DNA of 64,000 nucleotides from JAASSS01 sp021767745 (GCA_034189165.1 JAXHVN010000003.1:173953-237952); one strand, 5' to 3'. Shown: positions 27,542 to 36,398, numbered from the stretch's first letter. Notes: generated from the letters alone by a model not told the origin. Translations and numbers: made by a program.

Positions 27542-28219
27542 ATGGCTTCCGTCACTGATACGTTGCGCGATCGCCGCCGCTGGCTGCTGCTCTGCCTGGG
27601 CGCGGGCTTCGGCGCGCTGTTCCTCGGCGTGGATGCGATCGTCTCGCAGCAACAGTTCTTTGCCGACTACGAGCCGGTGGTGGCCGAGGTGATGGAAGCC
27701 GAGGTGCGGCAGGTCGCGCCGGGCCGGTTCGTGCCGGCGGTGACCTACCGCTACAGACTGGACGACAGCATCTACCGCGCCGATCGCGTCCTGCCGGAGG
27801 CTGCCGCGCTCGGCCGCCGCGATGCCGAGGCGCTGGTGGCCCGGTTCACGGCCACGCCGCGCGTGCAGGCGTACGTGGATCGCGCCGCGCCGCGCAACGC
27901 GTTCCTGGACGATCGCCGGCGCTTTCGGGGCTACGCGCTCGCGCTGCTCGGCATTGCCGGACTGGCCAGTGCGCTCTGGCTCTCCCGGGTGCCGGCCTGG
28001 CGCCGAGCGGGCACCAATACGGCCGGGCGGCCGACGCCGGGCGCGTCCGGCGTGGTGGTGGTGCTGATCTGGCAGCTCGCCGGCGCGGTGACCTGGGGTC
28101 ACTACCTGCTGCAACAGCCGGCGCCATGGCCGGCCCCGGTCCTGCTGCTGATCGCGCTCTACGTGGTCGCCGGGCTGCTGTTGCCCTGGCTGGCGGGCCG
28201 CCTGTTCGCCGGGCGTTGA
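27542..28219 (+). CDS. DUF3592-like membrane protein
   Basis: This 225-residue inner-membrane protein has an N-terminal transmembrane segment (about 14-35), a periplasmic-type beta-rich region with the VVAEVMEAEV...AVTYRYRLDDSIYRADRV pattern of DUF3592 proteins, then a second segment near residue 140 and two more hydrophobic segments toward the C-terminus. DUF3592 function is unknown. It stops two bases before the tatD start, so the two may be cotranscribed. Confidence 0.75.
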   Translation: MASVTDTLRDRRRWLLLCLGAGFGALFLGVDAIVSQQQFFADYEPVVAEVMEAEVRQVAPGRFVPAVTYRYRLDDSIYRADRVLPEAAALGRRDAEALVARFTATPRVQAYVDRAAPRNAFLDDRRRFRGYALALLGIAGLASALWLSRVPAWRRAGTNTAGRPTPGASGVVVVLIWQLAGAVTWGHYLLQQPAPWPAPVLLLIALYVVAGLLLPWLAGRLFAGR

Positions 28220-28221
28220 GC

Positions 28222-29052
28222 ATGCCCGAGCTGATCGACATCGGTGCCAACCTGACGCACGAGTCGTTCGCTGCCGACCTGGCGCAGGTGATCGCCCGGG
28301 CGCAGGCCGCCGGCGTCGTGCAGATCGGTATCACCGGCGCCGATCTGGCGGGCTCGCGGGCGGCGCTGGCACTGGCAGCGGACCTGCCGGACGTCGCCTT
28401 CACCACCGCCGGTATCCACCCGCACCACAGCGCGGATGGGCCGCTGGGGCCTGCCATCGCCGAGATCGCCGAGCTGGCACAGGCACCCGCGGTGCGGGCG
28501 ATCGGCGAAACCGGGCTGGACTACCATCGTGACTTCGCGCCACGGTCGACCCAGCGGGTAGCGTTCGAGGCGCAGCTGGAGCTCGCGGCTGCCGTGGGCC
28601 TGCCGGTCTTCCTGCACCAGCGCGATGCCCATGCGGACTTCCTGGCGCTGCTCTCGCGCTGGCGGCATCGTCTGGTGGATGCGGTGGTGCATTGCTTCAC
28701 CGCCGATGGGGAGGCGCTGGCGGCTTATCTCGATCTCGACTGCCATATCGGCATCACCGGCTGGGTCTGCGACGAGCGTCGCGGCGCGCACCTTGTGCCG
28801 TTGTTGCCGCGCATTCCGGCCGGCCGGCTGCTGCTCGAGACCGACGCGCCGTACCTGTTGCCGCGCACCCTGCGCCCCCGCCCGCGCGGTCGGCGCAACG
28901 AACCCGCGTATCTGCCGGAGGTACTGCGGGTCGTGGCGGCAGCGCGCGGCGAAGCGGAGGCGGCGCTGGCCGCACATACCACCGCGACCGCGCGGCGCTG
29001 CTTCCGGCTGCAGCCGCAAGCGTTGTCCGCCACGTCGGCCGGCGCGGTATGA
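28222..29052 (+). CDS. tatD: TatD family metal-dependent hydrolase
   Basis: This 276-residue TIM-barrel hydrolase is probably a 3'-5' DNA/RNA exonuclease. The metal site is incomplete-looking but TatD-type: the N-terminal IDIGANLTHESF replaces the usual DxHxH with DIGAN, as in true TatD rather than YcfH. Further motifs are TAGIHPHH, AIGETGLDY, FLHQRDAH, VVHCFTADGEA and LLETDAPYLLPR. No clear ribosome site; the start is two bases after the previous stop. Confidence 0.92.
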   Translation: MPELIDIGANLTHESFAADLAQVIARAQAAGVVQIGITGADLAGSRAALALAADLPDVAFTTAGIHPHHSADGPLGPAIAEIAELAQAPAVRAIGETGLDYHRDFAPRSTQRVAFEAQLELAAAVGLPVFLHQRDAHADFLALLSRWRHRLVDAVVHCFTADGEALAAYLDLDCHIGITGWVCDERRGAHLVPLLPRIPAGRLLLETDAPYLLPRTLRPRPRGRRNEPAYLPEVLRVVAAARGEAEAALAAHTTATARRCFRLQPQALSATSAGAV

Positions 29053-29083
29053 TGCGCGGCCCGCCGCGAATCGATGACAGCGC

Positions 29084-30043
29084 ATGAACCAGCTCGAGCA
29101 GTTGCGCCGCTACACCACCGTGGTCGCCGACACGGGTGACCTGGCCGCGATCGAGCGGCATCAGCCGACCGACGCCACCACCAATCCCTCGCTCATCCTG
29201 GCCGCGGCCAGCGATCCGGCGGGCGAAGCGCTGATCGCCGATGCCGTGGCCTTCGCGCAGGCGCAGGATGGCGATACCACGGCGCGGTTGGCACACGCCA
29301 TGGACAAGGTCGCGGTGAACTTCGGCTGCGCCATCCTCGACCTCGTGCCGGGGCGGGTGTCGACGGAGGTGGACGCGCGGCTCTCGTTCGATGCACCCGC
29401 CAGTCTCGCGCGCGGCCGGCGGCTGATCGCGCTGTACGAAGCGGCCGGCGTGCCCCGCGAGCGTGTGCTGATCAAGCTCGCCGCTACCTGGGAAGGCATC
29501 CAGGCGGCCGCCGAGCTGGAGCGGGAAGGTATCCGCTGCAACATGACGCTGATGTTCTGCCTGGCGCAGGCGGTCGCCTGTGCCGAGGCGGGGGCCACGC
29601 TCATCTCGCCTTTCGTCGGCCGTATCTTCGATTGGTATCGTGAGCGCGAGGGCGTTGCGTCCTATCCCCCCGATGCCGATCCCGGCGTGCAGTCGGTGGC
29701 CCGCATCTACGCCTACCTGAAGAAGTTCGAATATCCGACCCAGGTGATGGGAGCGAGCTTTCGCCATGTCGACCAGGTGCGGGCGCTGGCCGGGTGTGAC
29801 CTGCTGACCATCTCGCCCGCCCTGCTGGCGGAACTGGCCGCCGAGACCGCGCCGCTGCCGCGCCGGCTGGAACCGCGGACGGCCGCCGCTGCCGCACTCG
29901 AGCCGCTGTCGCTGACCGAGGCGCGGTTCCGCTGGCTGCTGAACGAAGACGCCATGGCCACGGAGAAGCTGGCGGATGGCATCCGCCGCTTTGCGGCCGA
30001 CGCCTACAAGCTTGAGCAGCAGCTCAGGGCGCGACTGGACTGA
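29084..30043 (+). CDS. tal: Transaldolase
   Basis: This 319-residue enzyme of the non-oxidative pentose phosphate pathway transfers dihydroxyacetone between sugar phosphates. It is the long TalB-type. Motifs are DATTNPSLIL near the N-terminus, the Schiff-base Lys131 in VLIKLAATWEGI and LISPFVGRIFDWY. Length is typical (317). It lies 31 bases after tatD. Its 3' end overlaps the diguanylate cyclase stop on the other strand by 20 bases. Confidence 0.96.
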   Translation: MNQLEQLRRYTTVVADTGDLAAIERHQPTDATTNPSLILAAASDPAGEALIADAVAFAQAQDGDTTARLAHAMDKVAVNFGCAILDLVPGRVSTEVDARLSFDAPASLARGRRLIALYEAAGVPRERVLIKLAATWEGIQAAAELEREGIRCNMTLMFCLAQAVACAEAGATLISPFVGRIFDWYREREGVASYPPDADPGVQSVARIYAYLKKFEYPTQVMGASFRHVDQVRALAGCDLLTISPALLAELAAETAPLPRRLEPRTAAAAALEPLSLTEARFRWLLNEDAMATEKLADGIRRFAADAYKLEQQLRARLD

Positions 30044-31292
30044 GCGCGGCGGCGGCCGCGGCGCTGCTCACGCGGTCGCGGCCGCCGCGCTTGGCCGCAT
30101 AGAGCGCCTCGTCCGCCCGCTGGACGAGCTCGGCCATTCGGGCCGGTTCGAAGCTCGTTTCGTGCGCCACGCCGAGACTCACGGTCAGGTAGGACTGCAC
30201 CTGCGAGGCGGGATGGGGGATACGCAGGTCGCGGACCTGCATGGCGATGCGCTCGGCCACCCGCATGGCGCCAGGCAGGTCGGTATCCGGTAGCAGCACG
30301 GCGAATTCCTCGCCGCCGTAGCGGGCCGCGATATCGCTGCTGCGCAGCAGCGAGGCCTGGATCGCCGAGGCGACCCGACGCAGGGCATCGTCGCCGGCCA
30401 GGTGCCCCAGATGGTCGTTGTAGGCCTTGAAGCTGTCGATGTCGATCAGCACCAGCCCCAGTGCCGGCGGGGCATCGGTCCGATCGACGCGGCGCTGGTG
30501 GACGCGACGACCGGCCTGCGCCCACAGGCTCTGCAATCCCTCGTCGAAGCGACGCCGGTTCGCCAGCTGCGTGAGCCCATCGCGCATCGACATCTGCCGC
30601 AGCACCTCGTTGGCCTGCTCCAGCGCCTCGTGCTGGCGTTGGATCGTTTCCCGCTGCGCGCTCTGCTGGTGCAGGGCCGCGACCACCTGTCGCTTGGAGA
30701 ACTGGTTGAACTCGTTCATCAGACCGAGCACCAGCGTGTAGATCAGCGAGGCGATGACCACCAGCGCGTACACCGGCGGCGGCACCGTGGCGGCATCGTG
30801 GGGCGTCAGTGCGTAGGCGAGAGCGAACAGCGTCGTCGCCGTCAGGCCCCACAGCAGGGTCAGCCGAATGCCGGCGTTGAGGCCGACGTAGGCCAGCACG
30901 ACGACGGTGCCGATCAGGTCGGCAAAGGTCATGTGCCAGGAGAAGCCATCGGCCACGGTCATCAGCAGCAGCAGCGTGGCGTGCATCGTGGTCGAGATCA
31001 GCGTTACCCAGAAGAACGGGATCGGGTAGCGCCGTGACAGGTCGGTTCGATAGTAGCCGTAGTTGACCGCGATCCAGCCGATCGGCAGAAGCAGCCAGCC
31101 GAGCAGTTGCAGGGGCGACAGCCCGCTGAGTCCGGCCGCCTGTGTCACCGGGTAGAGCGTGGCGACGATGAGCCAGAAGGCGCTGCTGGAGAGCGCCGTG
31201 CGGGCGCCACGGCGCCGCTTGCGGCCGAGCCGCTCGGCCTCGGTGCCGGCGATGGCCGGCGCGCCCATGCTCGCAGTCGCCGCCTGTGTCAT
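30024..31292 (-). CDS. Membrane-bound diguanylate cyclase
   Basis: This 422-residue protein should make cyclic di-GMP. About six hydrophobic segments span residues 35-195, then a short coiled-coil-like linker (residues about 200-245, Gln/Glu-rich), then a GGDEF domain. The active site GGEEF is at residues 326-330, and the inhibitory RxxD site (RSSD, 317-320) is intact, so product feedback is expected. The sensory part is a membrane module resembling MASE-type domains but unassigned. It stands alone, downstream of the terminator of the acyl-CoA dehydrogenase genes. Confidence 0.93.
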   Translation of the reverse strand: MTQAATASMGAPAIAGTEAERLGRKRRRGARTALSSSAFWLIVATLYPVTQAAGLSGLSPLQLLGWLLLPIGWIAVNYGYYRTDLSRRYPIPFFWVTLISTTMHATLLLLMTVADGFSWHMTFADLIGTVVVLAYVGLNAGIRLTLLWGLTATTLFALAYALTPHDAATVPPPVYALVVIASLIYTLVLGLMNEFNQFSKRQVVAALHQQSAQRETIQRQHEALEQANEVLRQMSMRDGLTQLANRRRFDEGLQSLWAQAGRRVHQRRVDRTDAPPALGLVLIDIDSFKAYNDHLGHLAGDDALRRVASAIQASLLRSSDIAARYGGEEFAVLLPDTDLPGAMRVAERIAMQVRDLRIPHPASQVQSYLTVSLGVAHETSFEPARMAELVQRADEALYAAKRGGRDRVSSAAAAAALSPVAP

Positions 31293-31305
31293 CGGTCCGC
31301 CAATG

Positions 31306-31335
31306 AAAAAGCCCGGGCGAGAGCCACCCGGGCTT
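31306..31335 (-). terminator. Rho-independent terminator after the ACAD pair
   Basis: AAGCCCGGG (31309-31317) and CCCGGGCTT (31327-31335) form a perfect 9-bp stem with a nine-base loop. On the minus strand the stem is followed by a run of T (complement of 31306-31310). It lies about 30 bases past the stop of the gene ending at 31366. Confidence 0.9.
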
Positions 31336-31365
31336 GTTAACGGCAGTGAACCAGCGGCTCTTGAT

Positions 31366-32562
31366 TTACTTCAGTTCCTTCGAACTCTTGCCGAGGATCT
31401 GACGGGCCACGATCAGCTGCTGGATCTGCTGGGTGCCCTCGAAGATGTCCATGATCTTCTGGTCACGCGCGAATTTCTCGAGCAGCTCGCGCTCGCTGTA
31501 GCCCACGCTCTGGCACAGCTCCACGCAGCGCAGCACGATGTAGTTGCCGACCCGGCCTGCCTTGGCCTTGGACATGGAGGCTTCCTTCGAGTTGGGTTGG
31601 CCATTGTCGGCCATCCAGGCAGCCTTCATCGTCAGCAGGCGGGCACCTTCCCACTCCGACTCCATCCACTCCAGCTCGGCGCGCACGGTATCGTTGTCCC
31701 AGCGGTCCTTGCCGTAGTCGACCTCGACCCCTTCCTTGGCCAGCAGCTCACGCGTCAGGTCAAGGGCAGCCTTGGAGACGCCGAGCGACATGGCCGCCAC
31801 GGCGGGGCGGGTGTTGTCGAACGTCTGCATGACGCCGCCAAAGCCTTCCTTCTTGTCCTTGATCTCCGCCGAGCCCAGCAGGTTGCGGGCGGGGACGCGA
31901 GCATTGGTGAAGGTGATCGCCGCCGTGTCCGAGGCGCGGATGCCGAGCTTCTTCTCCAGGCGAACGACCTCCACGCCGGGGGTGTCCTTCGAGACGACGA
32001 AGGACTTGATGCCGGCCTTGCCCTTGGACGGGTCGATGTTCGCCCAGACCACCACGTGCGAGGCCCAGCCGCCGCCGGTCACGTAGATCTTCTCGCCGTT
32101 GATGATGTAGTCGTCACCGTCCTTCTTGGCGGTGGTCTTGATGTTGCCGGCGTCCGAGCCCGTGCCCGGTTCGGTGATCGCCATGGCGGCCCACACCTTG
32201 CCGAACTCTTCCTTCTGCTCCGGCGTGCCCGCTGCCATGATGGCGGCGTTGCCGAGGCCCTGGCCCGGGATCGCCATCGCCAGGCCGGCATCGCCCCAGC
32301 ACATTTCGATCATGGCCGGGATGGCAATCATGTTGCCGCCGTTCTTGACGCCGCTGCTCTTGTCCTTCTTGTCGCCGCCGCCGAGGCCGCCCATGCCGCC
32401 GCCGCTGCCGCCCATCATGTTCTTCATGGCGTCGAGCTCTTTGGGCCGCTCGTGCTCGGCGCGGTCGTACTTGCGGGAGATCGGCCGGAACATCGACTTG
32501 GCCAGGCCGTGCGCCATCTTCTGAAGGTTGGTGACCTTCGGGGGAAGTTCGAGATAGATCAT
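31366..32562 (-). CDS. Acyl-CoA dehydrogenase, catalytic-type subunit
   Basis: This 398-residue flavoprotein should desaturate an acyl-CoA at C2-C3. It keeps the FAD/substrate motif ITEPGTGSD and the catalytic base, Glu375, in DIFEGTQQIQQ. In its N-terminal helical domain, residues 51-77 are a Gly/Lys/Ser-rich stretch (GGSGGGMGGLGGGDKKDK) where most family members have a PEExGG loop. AGAGGA lies eight bases before the start at 32562. It is 31 bases after a second, degenerate dehydrogenase gene, and the two probably form a mixed complex. The substrate is unknown; a bulky sterol- or isoprenoid-type CoA ester is a possibility by analogy. Confidence 0.93.
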   Translation of the reverse strand: MIYLELPPKVTNLQKMAHGLAKSMFRPISRKYDRAEHERPKELDAMKNMMGGSGGGMGGLGGGDKKDKSSGVKNGGNMIAIPAMIEMCWGDAGLAMAIPGQGLGNAAIMAAGTPEQKEEFGKVWAAMAITEPGTGSDAGNIKTTAKKDGDDYIINGEKIYVTGGGWASHVVVWANIDPSKGKAGIKSFVVSKDTPGVEVVRLEKKLGIRASDTAAITFTNARVPARNLLGSAEIKDKKEGFGGVMQTFDNTRPAVAAMSLGVSKAALDLTRELLAKEGVEVDYGKDRWDNDTVRAELEWMESEWEGARLLTMKAAWMADNGQPNSKEASMSKAKAGRVGNYIVLRCVELCQSVGYSERELLEKFARDQKIMDIFEGTQQIQQLIVARQILGKSSKELK

Positions 32563-32593
32563 TGCGAATTCCTCTGATTCAGGGCCTGACTGC

Positions 32594-33718
32594 CTAGAGC
32601 TGGAAGCCGGTGTTGACCGCCGCGACGCTGCGCAGGTTGCGATACCACATCTCCTCGAAGTACTCCTTCGTGAAGCCATGGCCGCCCAGCAGCTGAACGC
32701 CGTTGGTGCCGATCTCCATCAGTCGTTCGCAGCAGTTGATGTAGGCCAGATGCGCCTCACGGTGGAAGTCGAGGCCATGCTCGGCACGCGAGGCGGCCCG
32801 CCAGACCAGCAGCCGCATCGATTCCAGCTCGATGGCGATGTTGGCCACCATGAACGCCACCGCCTGGCGATGGGAGATCGGCTCGCCGAAGGCCACGCGC
32901 TCGTTGACGTACACGCTGGTGTGATCCAGCACGGCCTGGGCGACGCCGAGGCCGGCGGCGCAGGCGCCCAGCCGGTGCAGGTCCAGGAAGCGGGTGTAGT
33001 CGAAGCCCGTGCCCTCGCCGAGCAGCGCATCCTTGCCGAGCTTGACCTCTTCCAGCTTGAGCTCGCCGAGCTGCAGACCGGCCAGCCCCATGAACGGCTC
33101 TGCCTTGGCCGTGACGCCGGCGGTGTCCTTTGCCACCAGGAAGGCCTGCGGGCCCTGACCCTCGAGCTCGGCCAGCACCAGGAACAGCTGCGCGGTCTCG
33201 ACCAGCGGCACCGCCGACTTGACGCCGTTCAGCACATAGCCGTCACCCTGGGCGACGGCCTTCGTCTGCAGCTCGCGGACGCTGAACGTCACCCGCGGTT
33301 CGTCCAGTGCGACCACTGCCGGGTAGAAGTTCTCCTCGACGAAGCGGGGCAGGTAGGCCGCCTGCTGGGCCTCGGTGCCAAAGTCACGCAGCGCGTTGAC
33401 GATGCCGAGCGGCGCCAGGACCCCCAGCGCCAGCGCCATGTCGCCATGGGCCAGGTCCTCGGCAATCAGCACGTTGGAAACCGGCGAGCGGTCGAAGCCG
33501 GCGCCGCCGTGGGCTTCCGGCACCGCCAATGCCGTGATGCCCAGCTCATTGGCCTTCTGGAAGAACTCGGCCGGGATCTCGCGGCTTTCATCGACCTGGC
33601 GGGACAGCTCCCGCATCTCGGTCTCGGCGAAGCGCTGCATGCTCTCGCGCGTCATCCGCTGCTCGTCGGTCAGCGTGAGATCGAACAGCTGCGGCTCCTG
33701 CGCGCTCTTCTCGCTCAT
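32594..33718 (-). CDS. Acyl-CoA dehydrogenase, degenerate partner subunit
   Basis: This 374-residue protein has the acyl-CoA dehydrogenase fold but lacks key residues. Where the partner has TEPGTGSD it reads LDEPRVTFS, and it ends shortly after GGHGFTKEYFEEMWYRN with no EGT motif, so no catalytic Glu. It retains the N-terminal loop (VPEAHGGAGFD) that the partner lost. This is the pattern of the non-catalytic chain in alpha2beta2 dehydrogenases such as the actinobacterial steroid enzymes. Start at 33718 has GAGGAC six bases upstream; the upstream frame to 33748 is not used. First gene of the minus-strand pair. Confidence 0.92.
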   Translation of the reverse strand: MSEKSAQEPQLFDLTLTDEQRMTRESMQRFAETEMRELSRQVDESREIPAEFFQKANELGITALAVPEAHGGAGFDRSPVSNVLIAEDLAHGDMALALGVLAPLGIVNALRDFGTEAQQAAYLPRFVEENFYPAVVALDEPRVTFSVRELQTKAVAQGDGYVLNGVKSAVPLVETAQLFLVLAELEGQGPQAFLVAKDTAGVTAKAEPFMGLAGLQLGELKLEEVKLGKDALLGEGTGFDYTRFLDLHRLGACAAGLGVAQAVLDHTSVYVNERVAFGEPISHRQAVAFMVANIAIELESMRLLVWRAASRAEHGLDFHREAHLAYINCCERLMEIGTNGVQLLGGHGFTKEYFEEMWYRNLRSVAAVNTGFQL

Positions 33719-33769
33719 GGTGTCGTCCTCATGGTTTGCAGGATGCAAAAGGGGTGGAAAGAGGGGAAA

Positions 33770-33787
33770 CGGTCGGCATGCTGACCG
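33770..33787. promoter_or_regulatory. Imperfect palindrome upstream of the minus-strand ACAD pair
   Basis: CGGTCGGCATGCTGACCG is symmetrical in 16 of 18 bases, 52-69 bases before the minus-strand start. It shares the GGTCGG half-site with the repeat at 33888-33903 and is a candidate operator for a common regulator. Confidence 0.45.
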
Positions 33788-33887
33788 ATCGTGCTTGAAA
33801 AAGCAACGCAGCGCGGCTATGGGGAAGGCCGTTCCGGGGCTGGAAATCGGGGCTGGGCGCGACTAGGATCGACCCATCAGCCGACTA

Positions 33888-33903
33888 CCGACCGCCCGGT
33901 CGG
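33888..33903. promoter_or_regulatory. Perfect palindrome upstream of the plus-strand ACAD pair
   Basis: CCGACC-GCCC-GGTCGG is a perfect 6-bp inverted repeat with a four-base spacer, 70-85 bases before the start at 33973. Size and symmetry fit a TetR-type operator. No TetR gene is adjacent; the nearest is at 26801-27448. Confidence 0.5.
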
Positions 33904-33972
33904 CATTGCGCGGCCCACGAGAAGAATATCCGCCGGACATTCCGGTCGCGGCGGGCATCAGGAGGAGAAGGC

Positions 33973-35154
33973 ATGATTTCATTCGCGCCCAGCGAAGAGC
34001 AGCAGGCGCTGCTCGAAACGGCGCGCCGGTTCGCGGCCGAGCAACTCGCTCCCGGCGTGAAGACGGCCGATCGCGAGGGCCGGCTGCAACCGGGACTGCG
34101 GCAGGCCTATCACGACCTCGGCCTGCCGCTGCTCGGCCTGCCCGAGTCCTGCGGCGGCATCGGGTTCGACCTGATCGCGAAGGTGCTGGCCGAGGAGGCC
34201 CTCGCGCAGATCGACGCCGCGCAGGCCGTGGCGCTGGACAATGCCGGCACGGCCGCTCAGGCCATTCTCGGGCTGGCGGGCGAGCAGGCCGGGGCGCAGT
34301 GGCTTTCGCCGCTGGCCGAGCGGCATGACTACGTGCTCGCCTTCGCCGCTGCCGAGGCGCTGCCCGGTGCCCACGTCGGGTTGCTGCAGACCCGTGCCGA
34401 GCGCCAGAGCGGCGAGGTGCGGCTGACGGGCCAGAAGCGGGGGGTGTACAACGCCGCCGAGGCCTCGCGTCTGGTCGTGCTCGCTCGCGAGCGCGACGGC
34501 GAGGGCCTGCATGGCGTGCAGGCCTATCTGGTGGAGGCCGGCGCCCCCGGCCTGGCGGTGACGCCGGAGGATCGGATGGGCCTGCGCGCCGGCGGCGCCT
34601 GTTCGCTGCGGCTGGAGGCGACCCCGGCCCGGCCGCTGCTGGCCGCCGGTCACGACGAGGCTGCCCTGCAGCGGGTGCTGAGCATCGCCCGCACGCTCGC
34701 CGCGGCCCGCATCTGCGGCGCGGCGCGGGGCGCGTTGCTGCACGCCATCGACTACGCCCAGGACCGGACCGCCTTCGGCAAGCCGATCTGCGGCCACCAG
34801 GGCCTGGCGTTCTTCATGGCCGACATGGAGGTCGCGCTGGAAGGCGCCCGCAATCTCACGCTGCTGGCCGCTTGGGAGCTCGCCCAGGGGCAGGCGGCGA
34901 TCGGCAGCAGCTGTGCCGCTGCCACCCATGCCGCCGAGGCCGGCGTGAAGGTCACCGTCGATGCCGTGCAGGTATTCGGCGGCGCGGGCTTCATGAAGGA
35001 CATGCCGGTCGAGCGCTACATGCGCGATGTGCGCACGCTGGCCAACATGGCTGGCACGCCGGAGGATCATCTGCACCTCGCAGGCGGCGCGCTGATGCCG
35101 ATGAGCGCTGCACCGAATGCGACCTCGGCCGAGCGACAGGAGGCGCTGGCATGA
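33973..35154 (+). CDS. Acyl-CoA dehydrogenase, degenerate partner subunit
   Basis: This 393-residue protein has the acyl-CoA dehydrogenase fold (DLGLPLLGLPESCGGIGFD; DRTAFGKPICGHQGLAFFMADM; AVQVFGGAGFMKDMPVERYMRDV) but lacks catalytic motifs. The position of TEPGTGSD reads AAAEALPGAHVG, and after the conserved helix it has MAGTPEDH, not an EGT motif. It probably pairs with the next protein, which has both. A strong GGAGGAG lies about seven bases before the start. The stop overlaps the start of the next gene by four bases (ATGA), consistent with stoichiometric synthesis. Confidence 0.92.
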   Translation: MISFAPSEEQQALLETARRFAAEQLAPGVKTADREGRLQPGLRQAYHDLGLPLLGLPESCGGIGFDLIAKVLAEEALAQIDAAQAVALDNAGTAAQAILGLAGEQAGAQWLSPLAERHDYVLAFAAAEALPGAHVGLLQTRAERQSGEVRLTGQKRGVYNAAEASRLVVLARERDGEGLHGVQAYLVEAGAPGLAVTPEDRMGLRAGGACSLRLEATPARPLLAAGHDEAALQRVLSIARTLAAARICGAARGALLHAIDYAQDRTAFGKPICGHQGLAFFMADMEVALEGARNLTLLAAWELAQGQAAIGSSCAAATHAAEAGVKVTVDAVQVFGGAGFMKDMPVERYMRDVRTLANMAGTPEDHLHLAGGALMPMSAAPNATSAERQEALA

Positions 35155-36386
35155 TCGATTTCACCTTGACGCCACAGATGAAGATGGCGCGGGACATGCT
35201 CCATTCCATCATGGAGAAGGAAGTGCGGCCGCTGGCACTGCAGGCCGATCGCGATGCGGCCTATCCCGACTCTCTGTACAAGAAGCTCGCGCCGCTGGCT
35301 GCGGCCATGGGCGGCGGCGGGGGCGCCAAGCCGGCCGGCGGCGGCAAGGCCGGGGCGGGCGCCGGCATGAGCATGAAGAACATGGCGTTGCTGGCTGTGG
35401 TTGCCGGCGAGGAACTCGGCTGGGGCGATCCGTCGATCTCGCTGGTAATGCCCGGGCCGGGGACCGGCGGTCCGGCGCTGGCGGCACGCGGCACCGAGGC
35501 GCAGAAGGAGAAGTACTTCGGCATGCTGCAGGGCCGTGAACCTCGCTGGGCGGCCTACGGGCTGACCGAGCCGGGTACCGGTTCGGATGCCGCGGCGATC
35601 CGCACGCGCTGCCGCAAGGAGGGCGATGAGTACGTCATCAACGGCCGCAAGTGCTACATCTCCAACGGGGCCCGCGCCGAATGGACGCTGGTGTTCGCCA
35701 CCACCGATCCTGCTCTCGGCCACGCTGGGCACCGGGTGTTCATCGTCGAGAAGGACACGCCGGGCTTCGAGGTCGGCAAGATCGAGGACAAGCTGGGCTT
35801 TCGCGCCTCGGAAACGGCTGAACTGGTGTTCGATGAATGCCGTGTGCCGGCGGCCAACCTGCTCGGCGGTGAAGAAGCCTACGTCGGCGGCGAGAAGGCC
35901 GGCTTCAAGACCGCGATGGAATTCTTCGACACCAGCCGGCCGTTGGTCGGCATCATGGCCGTCGGCATCGCGCGGGCGGCGTTCGAGGAGCTGCAGTCGT
36001 TCGTGCTCGACAACTACCTGTTGAGCCGGCCGATTCCGCGCTACCAGCTGCTGGCCGACCGGCTGGCGGATCTGAAGCGCAAGATCGACGCGGCCCGGCT
36101 GCTGTGCTGGAAGGCGGCCTGGATGGCGGACAACGGCCTGCGCAATACCAAGGAGGCGTCGATGTCCAAGCTCTACGGGCCGCAGGTCGGCATGGAGGTC
36201 ACCTCCGCCGCCGTGCAGCTCATGGAGATGCATGGCACCGCCAAGGGCACGCTGTCCGAGAAGCTGTTCCGCGACGTGAAGGTGTTCGACATCTTCGAGG
36301 GCACCCATCAGATCCAGCAGATGGTCGTGGCCCGCAACATGTTCGACCGGGTGCGCCTCAGCACCAGCGGCGAAGTCCTGCACTAG
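35151..36386 (+). CDS. Acyl-CoA dehydrogenase, catalytic-type subunit
   Basis: This 411-residue protein keeps LTEPGTGSD and the catalytic base Glu383 in DIFEGTHQIQQ. Like the catalytic protein of the minus-strand pair, it has a low-complexity insert, here residues 52-75 (GGGGGAKPAGGGKAGAGAG), in place of the PEExGG loop; its partner keeps that loop. The two catalytic proteins are clear paralogues, as are the arrangements around them. It is coupled to the preceding gene by a four-base overlap. The open frame upstream of 35151 lies inside that gene and is not used. Confidence 0.93.
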   Translation: MIDFTLTPQMKMARDMLHSIMEKEVRPLALQADRDAAYPDSLYKKLAPLAAAMGGGGGAKPAGGGKAGAGAGMSMKNMALLAVVAGEELGWGDPSISLVMPGPGTGGPALAARGTEAQKEKYFGMLQGREPRWAAYGLTEPGTGSDAAAIRTRCRKEGDEYVINGRKCYISNGARAEWTLVFATTDPALGHAGHRVFIVEKDTPGFEVGKIEDKLGFRASETAELVFDECRVPAANLLGGEEAYVGGEKAGFKTAMEFFDTSRPLVGIMAVGIARAAFEELQSFVLDNYLLSRPIPRYQLLADRLADLKRKIDAARLLCWKAAWMADNGLRNTKEASMSKLYGPQVGMEVTSAAVQLMEMHGTAKGTLSEKLFRDVKVFDIFEGTHQIQQMVVARNMFDRVRLSTSGEVLH

Positions 36387-36398
36387 GCGGACTGCGCA

